Shown piece after piece: positions 1-13,757 of a DNA stretch of 64,000 nucleotides. The notes beneath the pieces were generated by a model, which worked only from the letters and a program-made list of their open reading frames with translations, ran no database searches and was not told the DNA's origin. Each line of letters starts with the position of its first letter. Positions within the stretch are counted from its first letter, which is position 1. The stretch is from Euglena gracilis (taxonomy: Eukaryota; Euglenida; Euglenophyceae; Euglenales): assembly GCA_039621445.1 (NCBI GenBank), contig CP154954.1, forward strand, positions 10,497,521 through 10,561,520, read 5' to 3'. The translations under genes and the position numbers were made by a program.

Positions 1-1015
1 GAAAGCTGATGGCAAAGGTCGCTGGGAAATGCACAGCAGAAAAATCCAAGTTTCCCCCCCCCTGCGTTGCAGACATTGACCACTGGATTTTACAAACAAA
101 GAACAGTGTTTTGGCCAAAGTTTTAAGGGGGGAACAGGACACCTTCGGCGCCACAGTCCCCGTTTCTCGCAATTTCCGCTTTTTTGGGGGGGAATTTTTC
201 CGCAATTTCCACAATTTTTCCACAATTTCTCTCAATTTTTCCCCTTTCTGCAATTTTTCCGCATGAACCTCAAATGAAAAGGGGAATGGTTTTGGCATTT
301 TTTTGAACGCTTCACAAACAAGGGTGGAAAACAGGCGCTTTTTTCGTTGTTCCGCATTTGCTTTGTTTTTTTTTTCAGCCAACAAATTCCGTATTTCCAA
401 AATCAGGGCAAATCATGTTTTTTTTGGAAAAAAATTTGTCATTTTTATTGGAAAAAGTGTGAGTGTGACAGCTCAAAACTCACAGAATGTCAAAATTTGT
501 TATTTTTTTCCAATTCCCTTCCAACAGAAGTACATTCCCAAAGATTTACACAATTTCCCCGCAATTCTCGCAATTTTTATGCAATTTCCCCCCTGCTTCT
601 GTGGGGAGAAGTTCTCCACCATTTGAGTTTCCCATGGATTGATATCCGCAGTTTTCCTGCACCCAGGCTGCCCCTCTTGGACCAAACACAATTGTTGACA
701 TATGGGAGGAGATCATCCTGTTGCCCAAATTGAGTCTTTCCACCGTTGACCGGCACCAACAACAAATTTTTGCCTTTTTCAATGTGACCAGCCCATCACC
801 ATCTTGTCTTTTGGGCAGCAAAATATTGTCCAAAGCGTGGAGAAAAAAATGCATTCTTCACACATGTCACGCCGATGAATTCTTAGTCTAGCCTGCCCCC
901 CGCTCCTTCAAGAATCCACCAAAGCCAAGTGAATGTCTGTTCCATGAGCGTTGGCCACTTGCTGGTATAGCGTAGCCAACGCCCCTGATCAAAATGATCG
1001 AGCCAGGAAAAGAAA
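1..1015. other. Intergenic, T/C-rich, no gene recognised
   Basis: Low-complexity pyrimidine-rich DNA with repeated phrases such as CGCAATTTTT and CCACAATTT between about 170 and 580. Open frames here are short and compositionally biased. The minus strand from about 860 to 500 has a slightly protein-like frame but no motif I can name. No splice-bounded exon is convincing. Confidence 0.5.
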
Positions 1016-2579
<1,564 letters not shown>

Positions 2580-2817
2580 TACCACCTCCCCCCCCCTAAT
2601 TGACCGTGGGACCTCTCCACGGGACCCCCCTTTTGGTCAATTAGGGGGGGGGGGGTTCAATTAGGGGGGGGGGTCAATTAGGGGGGGTGGTACCGTCAAT
2701 TAGGGGGTGCTTCAGCACGGAATCCCCCCGGGCAGTCAATTAGGGGGGGGGTGAAAAAATTTTCCCCGGGGCGTTTGGTCAATTAGGGGGGGGGTTCAAT
2801 TAGGGGGGGAGGTGGTA
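2580..2817. mobile_element. TA-flanked poly-C inverted-repeat miniature element
   Basis: The ends are inverted copies: TACCACCTCCCCCCCC followed by TAATTGA at the left, and its complement TCAATTAGGGGGGG then AGGTGGTA at the right. The body is made of repeated GGTCAATTAGGGGGGG phrases. Each end begins or ends with TA, as expected if TA is the duplicated target (Tc1/mariner-type). It codes for nothing. Its closest relatives in the window are at 5806-6132 and 62203-62418. The family is inferred from structure only. Confidence 0.7.
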
Positions 2818-3470
2818 TGTGATCTTGTGCTGGAACCCCAAAAAAAGGCAAAGATACACAAGCAGTTTTGAGCAACTGGGACAGCTTTGCAAAGCGAAAA
2901 TAGTCGTCACCAAGGCTTGGCCAAAGTTTTCTTTGGCCAACAAAGTAACTGGGGGGTTAATCGTGGTTCAGGGCTTTTCCCCTGTTTCACCACCTTGCCT
3001 ACTCTGTGCTGGAGGTGGGCAGGCATGCAGGCACACCAGGCCCGGTTGAGGCACCAGCTCCCATTGCGGCACCTCAAATGTTCCGGCAGTGGACACCAAG
3101 AAAAGGATGTGGGGGCCCCATGCTGAAAGCTAAAAAGTGAATTCCTGTGGATGGAGTTGAATATTTGTTAATAAATGGTTTAAACAAGATCAGTTTGCTT
3201 TTTAAATGAACCACAACTTTTCCAATTTTTGACAACTGAAAAAAACGACATGAAAATTTCCAAAAAAAAATGTTTCAATGTCACCCACCAAGACAAAATA
3301 TGTTGTGCACACTGGTAAATTTGAGACTTTGGCGTGTTGTTTTGACCCTTTTTGTGCCATTTTATGGACTTAGAGGAGGAAGTTGAGGTAGAGAGGGTTC
3401 AGAAACAAATTGGACAAAATGCAGAGGTGAGAGGGACCCCCAGTGAGGAATTGGTAATGGATTTTTGGTG
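2818..3470. other. Intergenic, nothing recognised
   Basis: There is no convincing exon or repeat. Short frames at 2819-3126 overlap each other and lack recognisable motifs. Confidence 0.35.
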
Positions 3471-4400
3471 GTCGCTGGCGACTAGTCGCTAGAAAATGGT
3501 CGCTGGCGACCATTGGTGGTCAGGCCGACTGGTCGCTACCAACCACCAATCACCCTCCAGGCACTGTGGGACAATGGCGGACAGAAGGGGGACACTCTGG
3601 AGGGGTCAATTTTTTGCCTTCGGCGCCAAAGGCAACGAAGGAAAATGGCCACTTTGAGGGATGCTGGGGGGGGGGGAGCTTCGCTCTTACTCTAAAGAGA
3701 TAAGTGCTCAGCAACCCCCCCCCATACCACCCACACCCCTTTTCTTGGATTTTTTGGACTATTATTGACCCATCTTTGACCCAAAGTCAATGGGTTGGCG
3801 GCCCAAAACGGGGCGCTGGCGGGTCGAAAAACGCTCATTTTCGGCCCAAAAAAACAGCTTTTCCGATCAAACAGATTTTTTCGAAAATATCTCGAGAAAA
3901 CTTACATTATTTCCAGAAATGCCAGTCTGACAAAATGTACCGAAATGTACCGCGGGGAGTTGCGGGGAAAACAAAATACCAGTTGATAGGGCGTTCCAAG
4001 GGCTTCAATTTAGGTCTCCGGACATTTCCTTTGATTTTTTGCATCATTTTCGAGATATTTTGAAAATATCCATTTTTGGGCCGGAAATGGCAGAGTCCAA
4101 AGGGGGGGCCTCATTCAGGGGGTGGGCAAATCCCACCCAGTTTGGTCCCCTTCGCGCGTGAATAACTCGGGCCTGACGGGGAGTTGGGGGTCAACCCAGG
4201 GTGATTCGGAAACTAGGAATCCAGTCGCTCGCGACTGAAAAAAAAATTCCGGAAACGGAGCCGGGATCATGGTGATAATCCGCCGGTTCCCGAGGTGGCC
4301 CCAACCAGGGGGAGGGGGGGGGGGCGGGGGGGTCCCCTTTTCCCCACGGGTAAGCTTCGCTCTTACCCATTAAGGGATAAGAGCTCGGCGACCTTCCCCT
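3471..4400. repeat. Decayed repeat with hairpins and duplicated end motif
   Basis: The left part (3471-3545) contains several GGTCGCTGGCGAC / GTCGCTAG palindromic words. The phrase AGCTTCGCTCTTAC, followed within 30 bp by GATAAG-GCTC, occurs at about 3676-3713 and again at about 4361-4400. In each copy GCTCTTA and TAAG(A/T)GC can pair. Poly-C or poly-G runs flank both copies. This looks like a degenerate non-coding element of about 0.7-0.9 kb, but its exact ends are not visible. Confidence 0.4.
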
Positions 4401-4811
4401 AACCCCCCTTTCCCCCCTACCTATTCCCCACTTTGTGCCATATGTGTCCCGGTGTGGTGAATTTTAAGTTATTTTGCCCTCTGTCCCCCCTTCAGGGTTG
4501 GTAGATCGTCTGCAGCTTTGCAGGAGCAGGGGATGTGGGAGAAATGTTCTGAATTCCCCACGAAAAAGGCCAAGCAAATGATTCTGACCTTTGGAGCGAC
4601 AACAATTGACTTAGACGGCCGTAACTGGACACTAAAAAATCAAATTGGGTCTTTCGCAAAATGTCAATCTTCAAAGCCCAAATAACGCCACAACTTCACC
4701 ATAGAAAGCAAAATTCTGGGAAATATTTTTGTCACAAAACCGCATGCTTTCTGCGGAATTAGCTAATAACTTGGGGAAATGAGGTCCAAAAAAGGATCAA
4801 CATAGGTAGTT

Positions 4812-4829
4812 CAGGCGCAAATGCGCCTG
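4812..4829. repeat. 18-bp palindrome, copy 1
   Basis: CAGGCGCAAATGCGCCTG, palindromic except at the two central bases. It is the first of six related copies between 4.8 and 6.83 kb. Confidence 0.9.
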
Positions 4830-4899
4830 AAATATGTTCTTTTCAATCGGACAAGATCATTACATGAGTTATGTTGTTGTATGAGGCCTCGCTCAAATC

Positions 4900-4917
4900 C
4901 AGGCGCAATTGCGCCTG
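4900..4917. repeat. 18-bp palindrome, copy 2 (perfect)
   Basis: CAGGCGCAATTGCGCCTG is a perfect 18-bp palindrome. Confidence 0.92.
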
Positions 4918-5237
4918 AACGCACTCTAAAAAGAGGCTAATTTGGTGGTCCCCAAAAAAATATGAAAAAAAGGTAAAAACAACATTCAAAACAAGCTCGG
5001 AGTATGCAGTCATGTGTCTTGAATAAAAGCACTTACTTCACTGACTCAACAGACTATTTTGTGGAACGCCCCCATACAGATTAGTGCACATGAGCGCAAA
5101 ACAATGCTGTCATATTTTTGGAGCCCTGTCACATCGAAATTTTAAAAGGACAAATGACGATAAACATAATTCATACATCAGATTTATTCCAAATTGACAT
5201 TTCAAATGGGATGTAATTGTGGCTTACCAGAAAATTA

Positions 5238-5255
5238 CAGGCGCAATTGCGCTTG
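5238..5255. repeat. 18-bp palindrome, copy 3
   Basis: CAGGCGCAATTGCGCTTG differs from the perfect copy at one base. Confidence 0.88.
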
Positions 5256-5301
5256 GATCTTCAGAGAAACGGCCCTTTTTTGCCTTCCCCACACAACCAT
5301 T

Positions 5302-5400
5302 CAGGCGCAAATGCGCCTGGATGGTTGCCAAAACAGGCCATTGGCAGTGGTGGTTAATTCACTTTTAATGAAAAGTTCATTTGTCGAGTTGTGAATGCAA
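5302..5400 (+). repeat. Left arm of a decayed long inverted repeat, with palindrome copy 4
   Basis: It starts with palindrome copy 4 (5302-5319). It continues with GTTGCCAAAACAGGCCATTG, GCAGTGGT and, further in, GTCGAGTTGTGAA. The reverse complement of 6722-6827 carries the same blocks in the same order, with substitutions and small indels. This is probably one terminal inverted repeat of an old DNA transposon. Confidence 0.65.
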
Positions 5401-5805
5401 CCCTGCGCGTACTGATTTTTGCATGTGACCGCTTTTTTCACTTCAGTGGTTATGTGGCAGATGTTTGGAAACACATTGACCAATTGACATTAGTGTTTCA
5501 TCGGAAAGATTAAACTTTTAGGCGCATGTGGACTTGCAACAATTGAATGACTCAGGAGAAAATCTTGCTGAGAGAAGCATTCGAATCTAAAAGAAATAAT
5601 TCTCACTTTTAACTTTAGTCCAAAAGTTGGGAATAGCGACTTTCGTCTTCTGGCCGTGTGCTTACCATGTGTTTCACTCAAATTTTTCCGTGTGGTAGGT
5701 ATGAGAATCTTTTTGTTTTGCAATGTTGGGTTAGGCTTTGACATCTTGATCACTTCTTCATGTTTCAATGATCAGCACTTCATAAAGAAGCACTCAACAC
5801 AAAGC

Positions 5806-6132
5806 TACCCTCACCCCCCCCCTATTTGCCCCCCCCCCCTAATTGGCTAATTGGCCTCCGGGACAAGACTGGCCAATTTCGGCAAGGCCGCAAAAAGGGC
5901 TCAGAAAACCTCCAAAAAATGTCCGTTTCGAAGATTTTAAAATTCGCCGGATAAGAAAAAGTCATGACCAGTCCAACTATGCTCAAAAAATTGACAAATT
6001 TTGCACAGGGGAAAAAATTGGGGTAGGGGTCCTCGAGCCCCCCCCCCCCTAATTGTCCCCCCCCCCCTAATTGGCTAATTGGAGGTCTGAAGGAGCCCGG
6101 CCATTAGCCAAATGGGGGGGGGGGTGAGGGTA
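5806..6132. mobile_element. TA-flanked poly-C inverted-repeat miniature element
   Basis: The left end is TACCCTCACCCCCCCCC followed by TATTTGCC. The right end is GCCAAAT, a G run, then GGGTGAGGGTA, its inverted complement. CCCCCCTAATTGGCTAATTGG-type phrases recur inside. The 327-bp body between TA dinucleotides has no coding capacity. It has the same architecture as 2580-2817. Confidence 0.72.
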
Positions 6133-6626
6133 CCAATCTTTCTCCAATGATCCCGAAATGCTACAAAATTATTATTTTTTGTTTGCTTTTGAAATTTTCT
6201 CCAACAGCTAAACGGTATCAACGATCTGGTAGTTGACATTACGTGTTTTAAATTGTGTGATTCCTTGTGATGCTGCCCTTCAAAGTTTTTACATCTATAG
6301 CAGTTCTGGAGCTGTTTTGAACGACCAAAAATTTTTTAACAGTTGTAAAAAGATGGAAGGAGCAGAAAGAAAATTCAGAAATGTACACATTACCAACAAT
6401 TTCTTACCATTCCTCAATTAACCAACAAAAGTGATAGGTCATTAACGGATTCTCAGTAAGTGACAAATGCACTTTGGCAAGGAGCAACCCAGCACTCGAA
6501 TAGCAAGCACCCTGCTGTTGAGCATGCTTAGCTTCGGGTGTGGTTGGAAGGGTGAAGAGAAATGAACAGTGTTCTCAGATTCCTTTCCTCAATACGACTT
6601 TTTTTGTGTGCAATTCACAAATGTTC

Positions 6627-6644
6627 CAGGCGCAAATGCGCCTG
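6627..6644. repeat. 18-bp palindrome, copy 5
   Basis: CAGGCGCAAATGCGCCTG, identical to copies 1 and 4, about 80 bp outside the right inverted-repeat arm. Confidence 0.9.
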
Positions 6645-6721
6645 ACAATTAAATGAAGCCAATTGTGCATTGCCCAGTGGGTATCCGAACATTTGCCATA
6701 AAACCATAAAAAGTACATGCC

Positions 6722-6827
6722 AAATGCAAGATGGCTTTCACAACTTGACAAAATATATTATTCATGAAATTGAATTGACCACTGCCAATGGCCCGTTTTG
6801 GCAACTGTCCAGGTGCACATGCGCCTG
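6722..6827 (-). repeat. Right arm of a decayed long inverted repeat, with palindrome copy 6
   Basis: Read on the minus strand it reproduces the blocks of 5302-5400 (palindrome, GTTGCCAAAAC, GGCCATTGGCAGTGGT, AGTTGTGAA). It ends in a diverged palindrome copy at 6810-6827. The 1.3 kb between the arms includes the TA-flanked element at 5806-6132 and has no intact transposase. Confidence 0.65.
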
Positions 6828-7322
6828 GAGAAAAAATTTGGGCAAGGCAAAAGGACTTGGAGGGCCATAACAAAAACAGGAAATGCGCCTTCCCGGAGCA
6901 ATTCGGAAAATGCCTGAAACCAGGCTTTTTGCAGACTACAAAAAACAATTCACAAACGATGTCCAGATATTAGTGAAAAGTCAGAAACAAGTGAATATGG
7001 TTTGTGGGAATTCACCAAAAAACAGTGGACTTTCTTGAAATCATACATGAAAGACTCTGAAAACATGATGAAAGATGTTTGAAACAAATGCACCTGAAGC
7101 AATTCCTAGAAGCAAATAATGAATGAATGAACATGAAACAAGATGAGTGCAGATGCTTCTTAATATTCAAACGCATTTGCACCTTGCCGTACCCCAAAAA
7201 AGGTTATTTTGTCCTCCAAAACATGTGCAGACGTGCTTGCTGGTTGAGGTGCTTTTTCTATATTATGCAGCATTGTGAGGCTACATAGAGGTATAATGAC
7301 CATAGAGGTATTCTGACCATTT

Positions 7323-7652
7323 TTAACATACGAAAAACGACGACCATTGAAATGTACCCACATTACTACTAAATGTACACACTACCATGAACCCATGACC
7401 TATTCCCATTTCCGCTGCTTTGTGCCTGGTAATCTCTATGCAGCATTGGTCGATCAACCGACTTCCCAACAAAACGGCAATGTAAGGTTGCCTTGTGAAG
7501 GTCGACCACCCATCCATTGCCATTGTGCAATACCTTCCATCCAATGAAGCAGCAGACTTTTTCCATTCCTCGTCATGCACGGTGTTCAGAATTTGCCCTC
7601 CCATAGTTTGCCGCTTCGGTAACTTTATGGAAGGAGGGTCTCCAGGTGGCAA
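7323..7652 (-). pseudogene. hAT-family transposase fragment (DUF659-like)
   Basis: A 109-residue minus-strand frame contains IKLPKRQTMGGQIL, followed about 30 residues later by CTMAMDGWSTF and then YIAVLLGSRLIDQC. In hAT transposases a Leu-Pro-Ser/Lys-Arg helix precedes a conserved Asp-Gly-Trp-Ser/Thr segment and a hydrophobic strand, and this order and spacing match. The first catalytic Asp region is present, but no downstream insertion domain or C-terminal dimerisation motif is readable. The flanking minus-strand frames (8282-8001 upstream, 7363-7160 downstream) show no clear continuation. I read it as a remnant of an autonomous relative of the hAT-like miniature elements further right. Confidence 0.55.
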
Positions 7653-7659
7653 CTTGGCA

Positions 7660-8738
7660 TGGGCTATACGGGTGAGGTTAGACCAGTGGAGGCAGAAAAG
7701 GGCTTTCAGGCCTTTCAGACCTCTCCTATTCGCTTGTCAAAGTATGCAAAACAGTCCCGAAGTGAGCACCAACGGTGTGTCACTTGGTGATGGGGGCTGA
7801 TGCTGCAGACTGATTATCCATCTCGACCTAACCCCCGCACCCCCACCATTGAAACCACAGAGTGTGGAGAAGGTGGAGTGTGGAGAAGGTGACACCCCCC
7901 CCCCCACAAGTGGCTCGCAGTGGGGAGACCATACGAAGACTCAGCCTGCCCGAGAAATTTTATTTTCAAGGCACCGGACAAAGCATGCACGTTCCGAAAC
8001 TTAGTTAAAAAAAACAGTTGATTTCCTCCGTTTTCTCCGTACTGAAAACAAAAAAACAAACCCACCACAATTGCTTTTGTTTGGAGGCGTGTTTTCTCCA
8101 ACAACTGCTCCATCAACTTTTAACTTTGAAGGTAGTCCCCTGTGTGGGCAGTTCCCGCAATCCATTGCTTTGTGCAACCGTTCGTCAACCCGTAAATGAG
8201 ACACTGCGACAAGAAAGTTCATAAAAATAACCGGCATGCACTGTTTACAGCTAACGGGATGAATGTTGGCCACCAGACCCAAGAAGCATGGCCACTAGCC
8301 CTAGAACGATGGCCACAGAACCTAAAAATAGTGACCAAAAAATAGGGGCCCCTAGAGCTAAAAACTATGCGTGACCTAAAAATAGGGGCCCCTAGACCTA
8401 AAAACTATGGCCACTGGGACCTGGAACTGAAAAAACTTCCAACAATCGTCCGGAGAAATTGACCTTTATGCAGTGCCGTGGGTCAGGGAACACAAATGCA
8501 ACACACATTCCAAGGCTGATACATGACTACGGTGCCCAGTTGAAGTGGTCAGAGGCATGTGAGGGTCTATGAACACGTGTCCAACAAACAGCAACCTTGC
8601 AATCATGGGTGTGAAATCTTTCCCTGGCACACGGGGGAAAAAAGTGCAAAGCACATACCATTACCCCCTCGTAAATGACCCCCCCCTAATTGCAATTTTG
8701 GCAACTGGACAAAAACATGAATTTTTTTTGCATGTCTG
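7660..8738. other. Intergenic; short GGGGCCCCTAGA duplication
   Basis: A phrase of about 30 bp (CCTAAAAATAGGGGCCCCTA then a CTAAAAACTATG tail) occurs twice, at about 8330-8369 and 8371-8410. Otherwise I see no gene or exon. A poly-C run followed by TAATTG at 8678-8694 resembles one end of the TA-flanked elements, but no matching right end is visible nearby. Confidence 0.5.
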
Positions 8739-8913
8739 TTGGGCAACAAAAGGGATTTGCCCCCCAAAACAGGTGGGTAACACAAGGGATTTTGTTATTT
8801 TGGGGCCCTCGAACAGTTGGGCAACAAAAAGGATTTGCCCCCCAAATCAGTTGGGTTGCACAAGGGATTTGCCCCCCAAAACGGTGTGGGTAACACAAGG
8901 GATTTTGTTATTT

Positions 8914-11336
8914 AGGGGTCCTCGAACAGTTGGGCAACAAAAGGGATTTACCCCCCAAATCAGTTGGGTGAATCAAGGGATTTGCCCCCCAAAACGGGTG
9001 GGTAACACAAGGGATTTTGTTATTTTGGGGCCCTCGAATAGTTGGGCAACAAAAGGGATTTGCCCCCCAAAACGGGTGGGTAACACAAGGGATTTTGTTA
9101 TTTAGGGGCCCTCGAACAGTTGGGCAACAAAAGGGATTTGCCCCCCAAAACGGGTGGGTAACACAAGGGATTTTGCTATTTTGGGGCCCTCGAACAGTTG
9201 GGCAACAAAAGGGATTTGCCCCCCAAAACGGGTGGGTAACACAAGGGATTTTGTTATTTTGGGGCCCTCGAACAGTTGGGCAACAAAAGGGATTTGCCCC
9301 CCAAAACAGGTGGGTAACACAAGGGATTTTGTTATTTTGGGGCCCTCAAACAGTTGGGCAACAAAAGGGATATGCCCCCCAAATCAGTTGGGTTGCACAA
9401 GGGATTTGCCCCCCAAAACGGGTGGGTAACACAAGGGATTTTGTTATTTAGGGGCCCTCGAACAGTTGGGCAACAAAAGGGATTTGCCCCCCAGTTCAGT
9501 TGGGTTACACAAGGGATTTGCCCCCCAAAACGGGTGGGTAACACAAGGGATTGTGTTATTTTGGGGCCCTCGAACAGTTGGGCAACAAAAGGGATTTGCC
9601 CCACAAAACGGGTGGGTAACACAAGGGATTTTGTTATTTTGGGGCCCTCGAACAGTTGGGCAACAAAAGGGATTTGCCCCCAAAACGGGTGGGTAACACA
9701 AGGGAGTTTGTTATTTTGGGGTCCTCGAACAGTTGGGCAACAAAAGGGATTTGCCCCCCCAAAACGGGTGGGTAACAGAAAGGATTTTGTTATTTTGGGG
9801 CCCTCGAACAGTTGGGCAACAAAAGGGATTTGCCCCCCAAAACGGGTGGGTAACACAAGGGATTTGTCCCCCAAAATGGGTGGGTAACACAAGAGATTTT
9901 GTTATTTAGGGGACCTCGAACAGTTGGGCAACAAAAGGGATTTGGACCCCAGATCAGTTGGGTTACACAAGGGATTTGCCCCACAAAACGGGTGGGTAAC
10001 ACAAGGGATTTTGTTATTTTGGGGCCCTCGAACAGTTGGGCAACAAAAGGGATTTGCCCCCCAAAACGGGTGGGTAACACAAGGGATTTTGTTATTTTGG
10101 GGCCCTCTAACAGTTGGGCAACAAAAGGGATTTGCCCCCCAAAACAGGTGGGTAACACAAGGGATTTTGTTATTTTGGGGCCCTCGAACAGTTGGGCAAC
10201 AAAAGGGATTTACCCCCCAAAACGGGTGGGTAACACAAGGGATTTTGTTATTTTGGGGCCCTCGAACAGTTGGGCAACAAAAGGGATTTGCCCCCCCAAA
10301 ACGGGTGGGTAACAGAAGGGATTTTGTTATTTTGGGGCCCTCGAACAGTAGGGCAACAAAAGGGATTTGCCCCCCAAAACGGGTGGGTAACACAAGGGAT
10401 TTTGTTATTTTGGGGCCCTCGAACAGTTGGGCAACAAAAGGGATTTGCCCCCCAAATCAGTTGGGTTACACAAGGGATTTTGTTATTTTGGGGCCCTCGA
10501 ACAGTTGGGCAACAAAAGGGATTTGCACCCCAGATCAGTTGGGTTACACAAGGGATTTGCCCCGCAAAATGGGTGGGTAACACAAGGGATTTTGTTATTT
10601 TGGGGCCCTCGAACAGTTGGGCAACAAAAGGGATTTGCCCCACAAAACGGGTGGGTAACACAAGGGATTTTGTTATTTAGGGGCCCTCGAACAGTTGGGC
10701 AACAAAAGGGATTTGCCCCCCAAAACGGATGGGTAACACAAGGGATTTTGTTATTTTGGGGCCCTCGAACAGTTGGGCAACAAAAGGGATTTGCCCCGCA
10801 AAACGGGTGGGTAACACAAGGGATTGTGTTATTTTGGGGCCCTCGAACAGTTGGGCAACAAAAGGGATTTGCCCCCCAAAACGGTGTGGGTAACACAAGG
10901 GATTTTGTTATTTTGGGGCCCTCGAACAGTTGGGCAACAAAAGGGATTTGCCCCCAAAACGGGTGGGTAACACAAGGGATTTTGTTATTTTGGGGTCCTC
11001 GAACAGTTGGGCAACAAAAGGGATTTGCCCCCCAAAACAGGTGGGTAACACAAGGGATTTTGTTATTTAGGGGCCCTCGAACAGTTGGGCAACAAAAGGG
11101 ATTTGCCCCCCAAATCAGTTGGGTTACACAAGGGATTTTGTTATTTTGTGGCCTTCGAACAGTTGGGCAACAAAAGGGATTTGCACCCCAGATCAATTGG
11201 GTTACACAAGGGATTTGCCCCGCAAAATGGGTGGGTAACACAAGGGATTTTGTTATTTTGGGGCCCTCGAACAGTTGGGCAACAAAAGGGATTTGCCCCA
11301 CAAAACGGGTGGGTAACACAAGGGATTTTGTTATTT
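8914..11336. repeat. Higher-order repeat of the satellite, copy 1 (about 2.42 kb)
   Basis: A block of several dozen 78/112-bp units begins with the variant AGGGGTCCTCGAACAG and the rare GGGTGAATCAAGGG half-unit. The same ordered series of variants recurs about 2421-2423 bp further right. Examples are a truncated CCCCCAAAACGG unit, a GGTGTGGG unit and the TTTGTGGCCTTCGAAC unit. Confidence 0.9.
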
Positions 11337-13757
11337 AGGGGTCCTCGAACAGTTGGGCAACAAAAGGGATTTACCCCCCAAATCAGTTGGGTGAATCAAG
11401 GGATTTGCCCCCCAAAACGGGTGGGTAACACAAGGGATTTTGTTATTTTGGGGCCCTCGAATAGTTGGGCAACAAAAGGGATTTGCCCCCCAAAACGGGT
11501 GGGTAACACAAGGGATTTTGTTATTTAGGGGCCCTCGAACAGTTGGGCAACAAAAGGGATTTGCCCCCCAAAACGGGTGGGTAACACAAGGGATTTTGCT
11601 ATTTTGGGGCCCTCGAACAGTTGGGCAACAAAAGGGATTTGCCCCCCAAAACGGGTGGGTAACACAAGGGATTTTGTTATTTTGGGGCCCTCGAACAGTT
11701 GGGCAACAAAAGGGATTTGCCCCCCAAAACAGGTGGGTAACACAAGGGATTTTGTTATTTTGGGGCCCTCAAACAGTTGGGCAACAAAAGGGATATGCCC
11801 CCCAAATCAGTTGGGTTGCACAAGGGATTTGCCCCCCAAAACGGGTGGGTAACACAAGGGATTTTGTTATTTAGGGGCCCTCGAACAGCTGGGCAACAAA
11901 AGGGATTTGCCCCCAGATGAGTTGGGTTACACAAGGGATTTGCCCCCCAAAACGGGTGTGTAACACAAGGGATTTTGTTATTTTGGGGCCCTCGAACAGT
12001 TGGGCAACAAAAGGGATTTGCCCCACAAAACGGGTGGGTAACACAAGGGATTTTGTTATTTTGGGGCCCTCGAACAGTTGGGCAACAAAAGGGATTTGCC
12101 CCCCAAAACGGGTGGGTAACACAAGGGAGTTTGTTATTTTGGGGTCCTCTAACAGTTGGGCAACAAAAGGGATTTGCCCCCCCAAAACGGGTGGGTAACA
12201 GAAAGGATTTTGTTATTTTGGGGCCCTCGAACAGTTGGGCAACAAAAGGGATTTGCCCCCCAAAACGGGTGGGTAACACAAGGGATTTGTCCCCCAAAAT
12301 GGGTGGGTAACACAAGATTTTGTTATTTAGGGGACCTCGAACAGTTGGGCAACAAAAGGGATTTGGACCCCAGATCAGTTGGGTTACACAAGGGATTTGC
12401 CCCACAAAACGGGTGGGTAACACAAGGGATTTTGTTATTTTGGGGCCCTCGAACAGTTGGGCAACAAAAGGGATTTGCCCCCCAAAACGGGTGGGTAACA
12501 CAAGGGATTTTGTTATTTTGGGGCCCTCTAACAGTTGGGCAACAAAAGGGATTTGCCCCCCAAAACAGGTGGGTAACACAAGGGATTTTGTTATTTTGGG
12601 GCCCTCGAACAGTTGGGCAACAAAAGGGATTTACCCCCCAAAACGGGTGGGTAACACAAGGGATTTTGTTATTTTGGGGCCCTCGAACAGTTGGGCAACA
12701 AAAGGGATTTGCCCCCCCAAAACGGGTGGGTAACAGAAGGGATTTTGTTATTTTGGGGCCCTCGAACAGTAGGGCAACAAAAGGGATTTGCCCCCCAAAA
12801 CGGGTGGGTAACACAAGGGATTTTGTTATTTTGGGGCCCTCGAACATTTGGGCAACAAAAGGGATTTGCCCCCCAAATCAGTTGGGTTACACAAGGGATT
12901 TTGTTATTTTGGGGCCCTCGAACAGTTGGGCAACAAAAGGGATTTGCACCCCAGATCAGTTGGGTTACACAAGGGATTTGCCCCGCAAAATGGGTGGGTA
13001 ACACAAGGGATTTTGTTATTTTGGGGCCCTCGAACAGTTGGGCAACAAAAGGGATTTGCCCCACAAAACGGGTGGGTAACACAAGGGATTTTGTTATTTA
13101 GGGGCCCTCGAACAGTTGGGCAACAAAAGGGATTTGCCCCCCAAAACAGATGGGTAACACAAGGGATTTTGTTATTTTGGGGCCCTCGAACAGTTGGGCA
13201 ACAAAAGGGATTTGCCCCGCAAAACGGGTGGGTAACACAAGGGATTGTGTTATTTTGGGGCCCTCGAACAGTTGGGCAACAAAAGGGATTTGCCCCCCAA
13301 AACGGTGTGGGTAACACAAGGGATTTTGTTATTTTGGGGCCCTCGAACAGTTGGGCAACAAAAGGGATTTGCCCCCAAAACGGGTGGGTAACACAAGGGA
13401 TTTTGTTATTTTGGGGTCCTCGAACAGTTGGGCAACAAAAGGGATTTGCCCCCCAAAACAGGTGGGTAACACAAGGGATTTTGTTATTTAGGGGCCCTCG
13501 AACAGTTGGGCAACAAAAGGGATTTGCCCCCCAAATCAGTTGGGTTACACAAGGGATTTTGTTATTTTGTGGCCTTCGAACAGTTGGGCAACAAAAGGGA
13601 TTTGCACCCCAGATCAATTGGGTTACACAAGGGATTTGCCCCGCAAAATGGGTGGGTAACACAAGGGATTTTGTTATTTTGGGGCCCTCGAACAGTTGGG
13701 CAACAAAAGGGATTTGCCCCACAAAACGGGTGGGTAACACAAGGGATTTTGTTATTT
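11337..13757. repeat. Higher-order repeat of the satellite, copy 2 (about 2.42 kb)
   Basis: It repeats the unit-variant series of 8914-11336 almost base for base. Differences are a handful of substitutions and a few small unit-level differences (for instance around 11880-12200). The similarity is much higher than between neighbouring units, so the 2.4-kb block was duplicated as a whole and recently. Confidence 0.9.
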
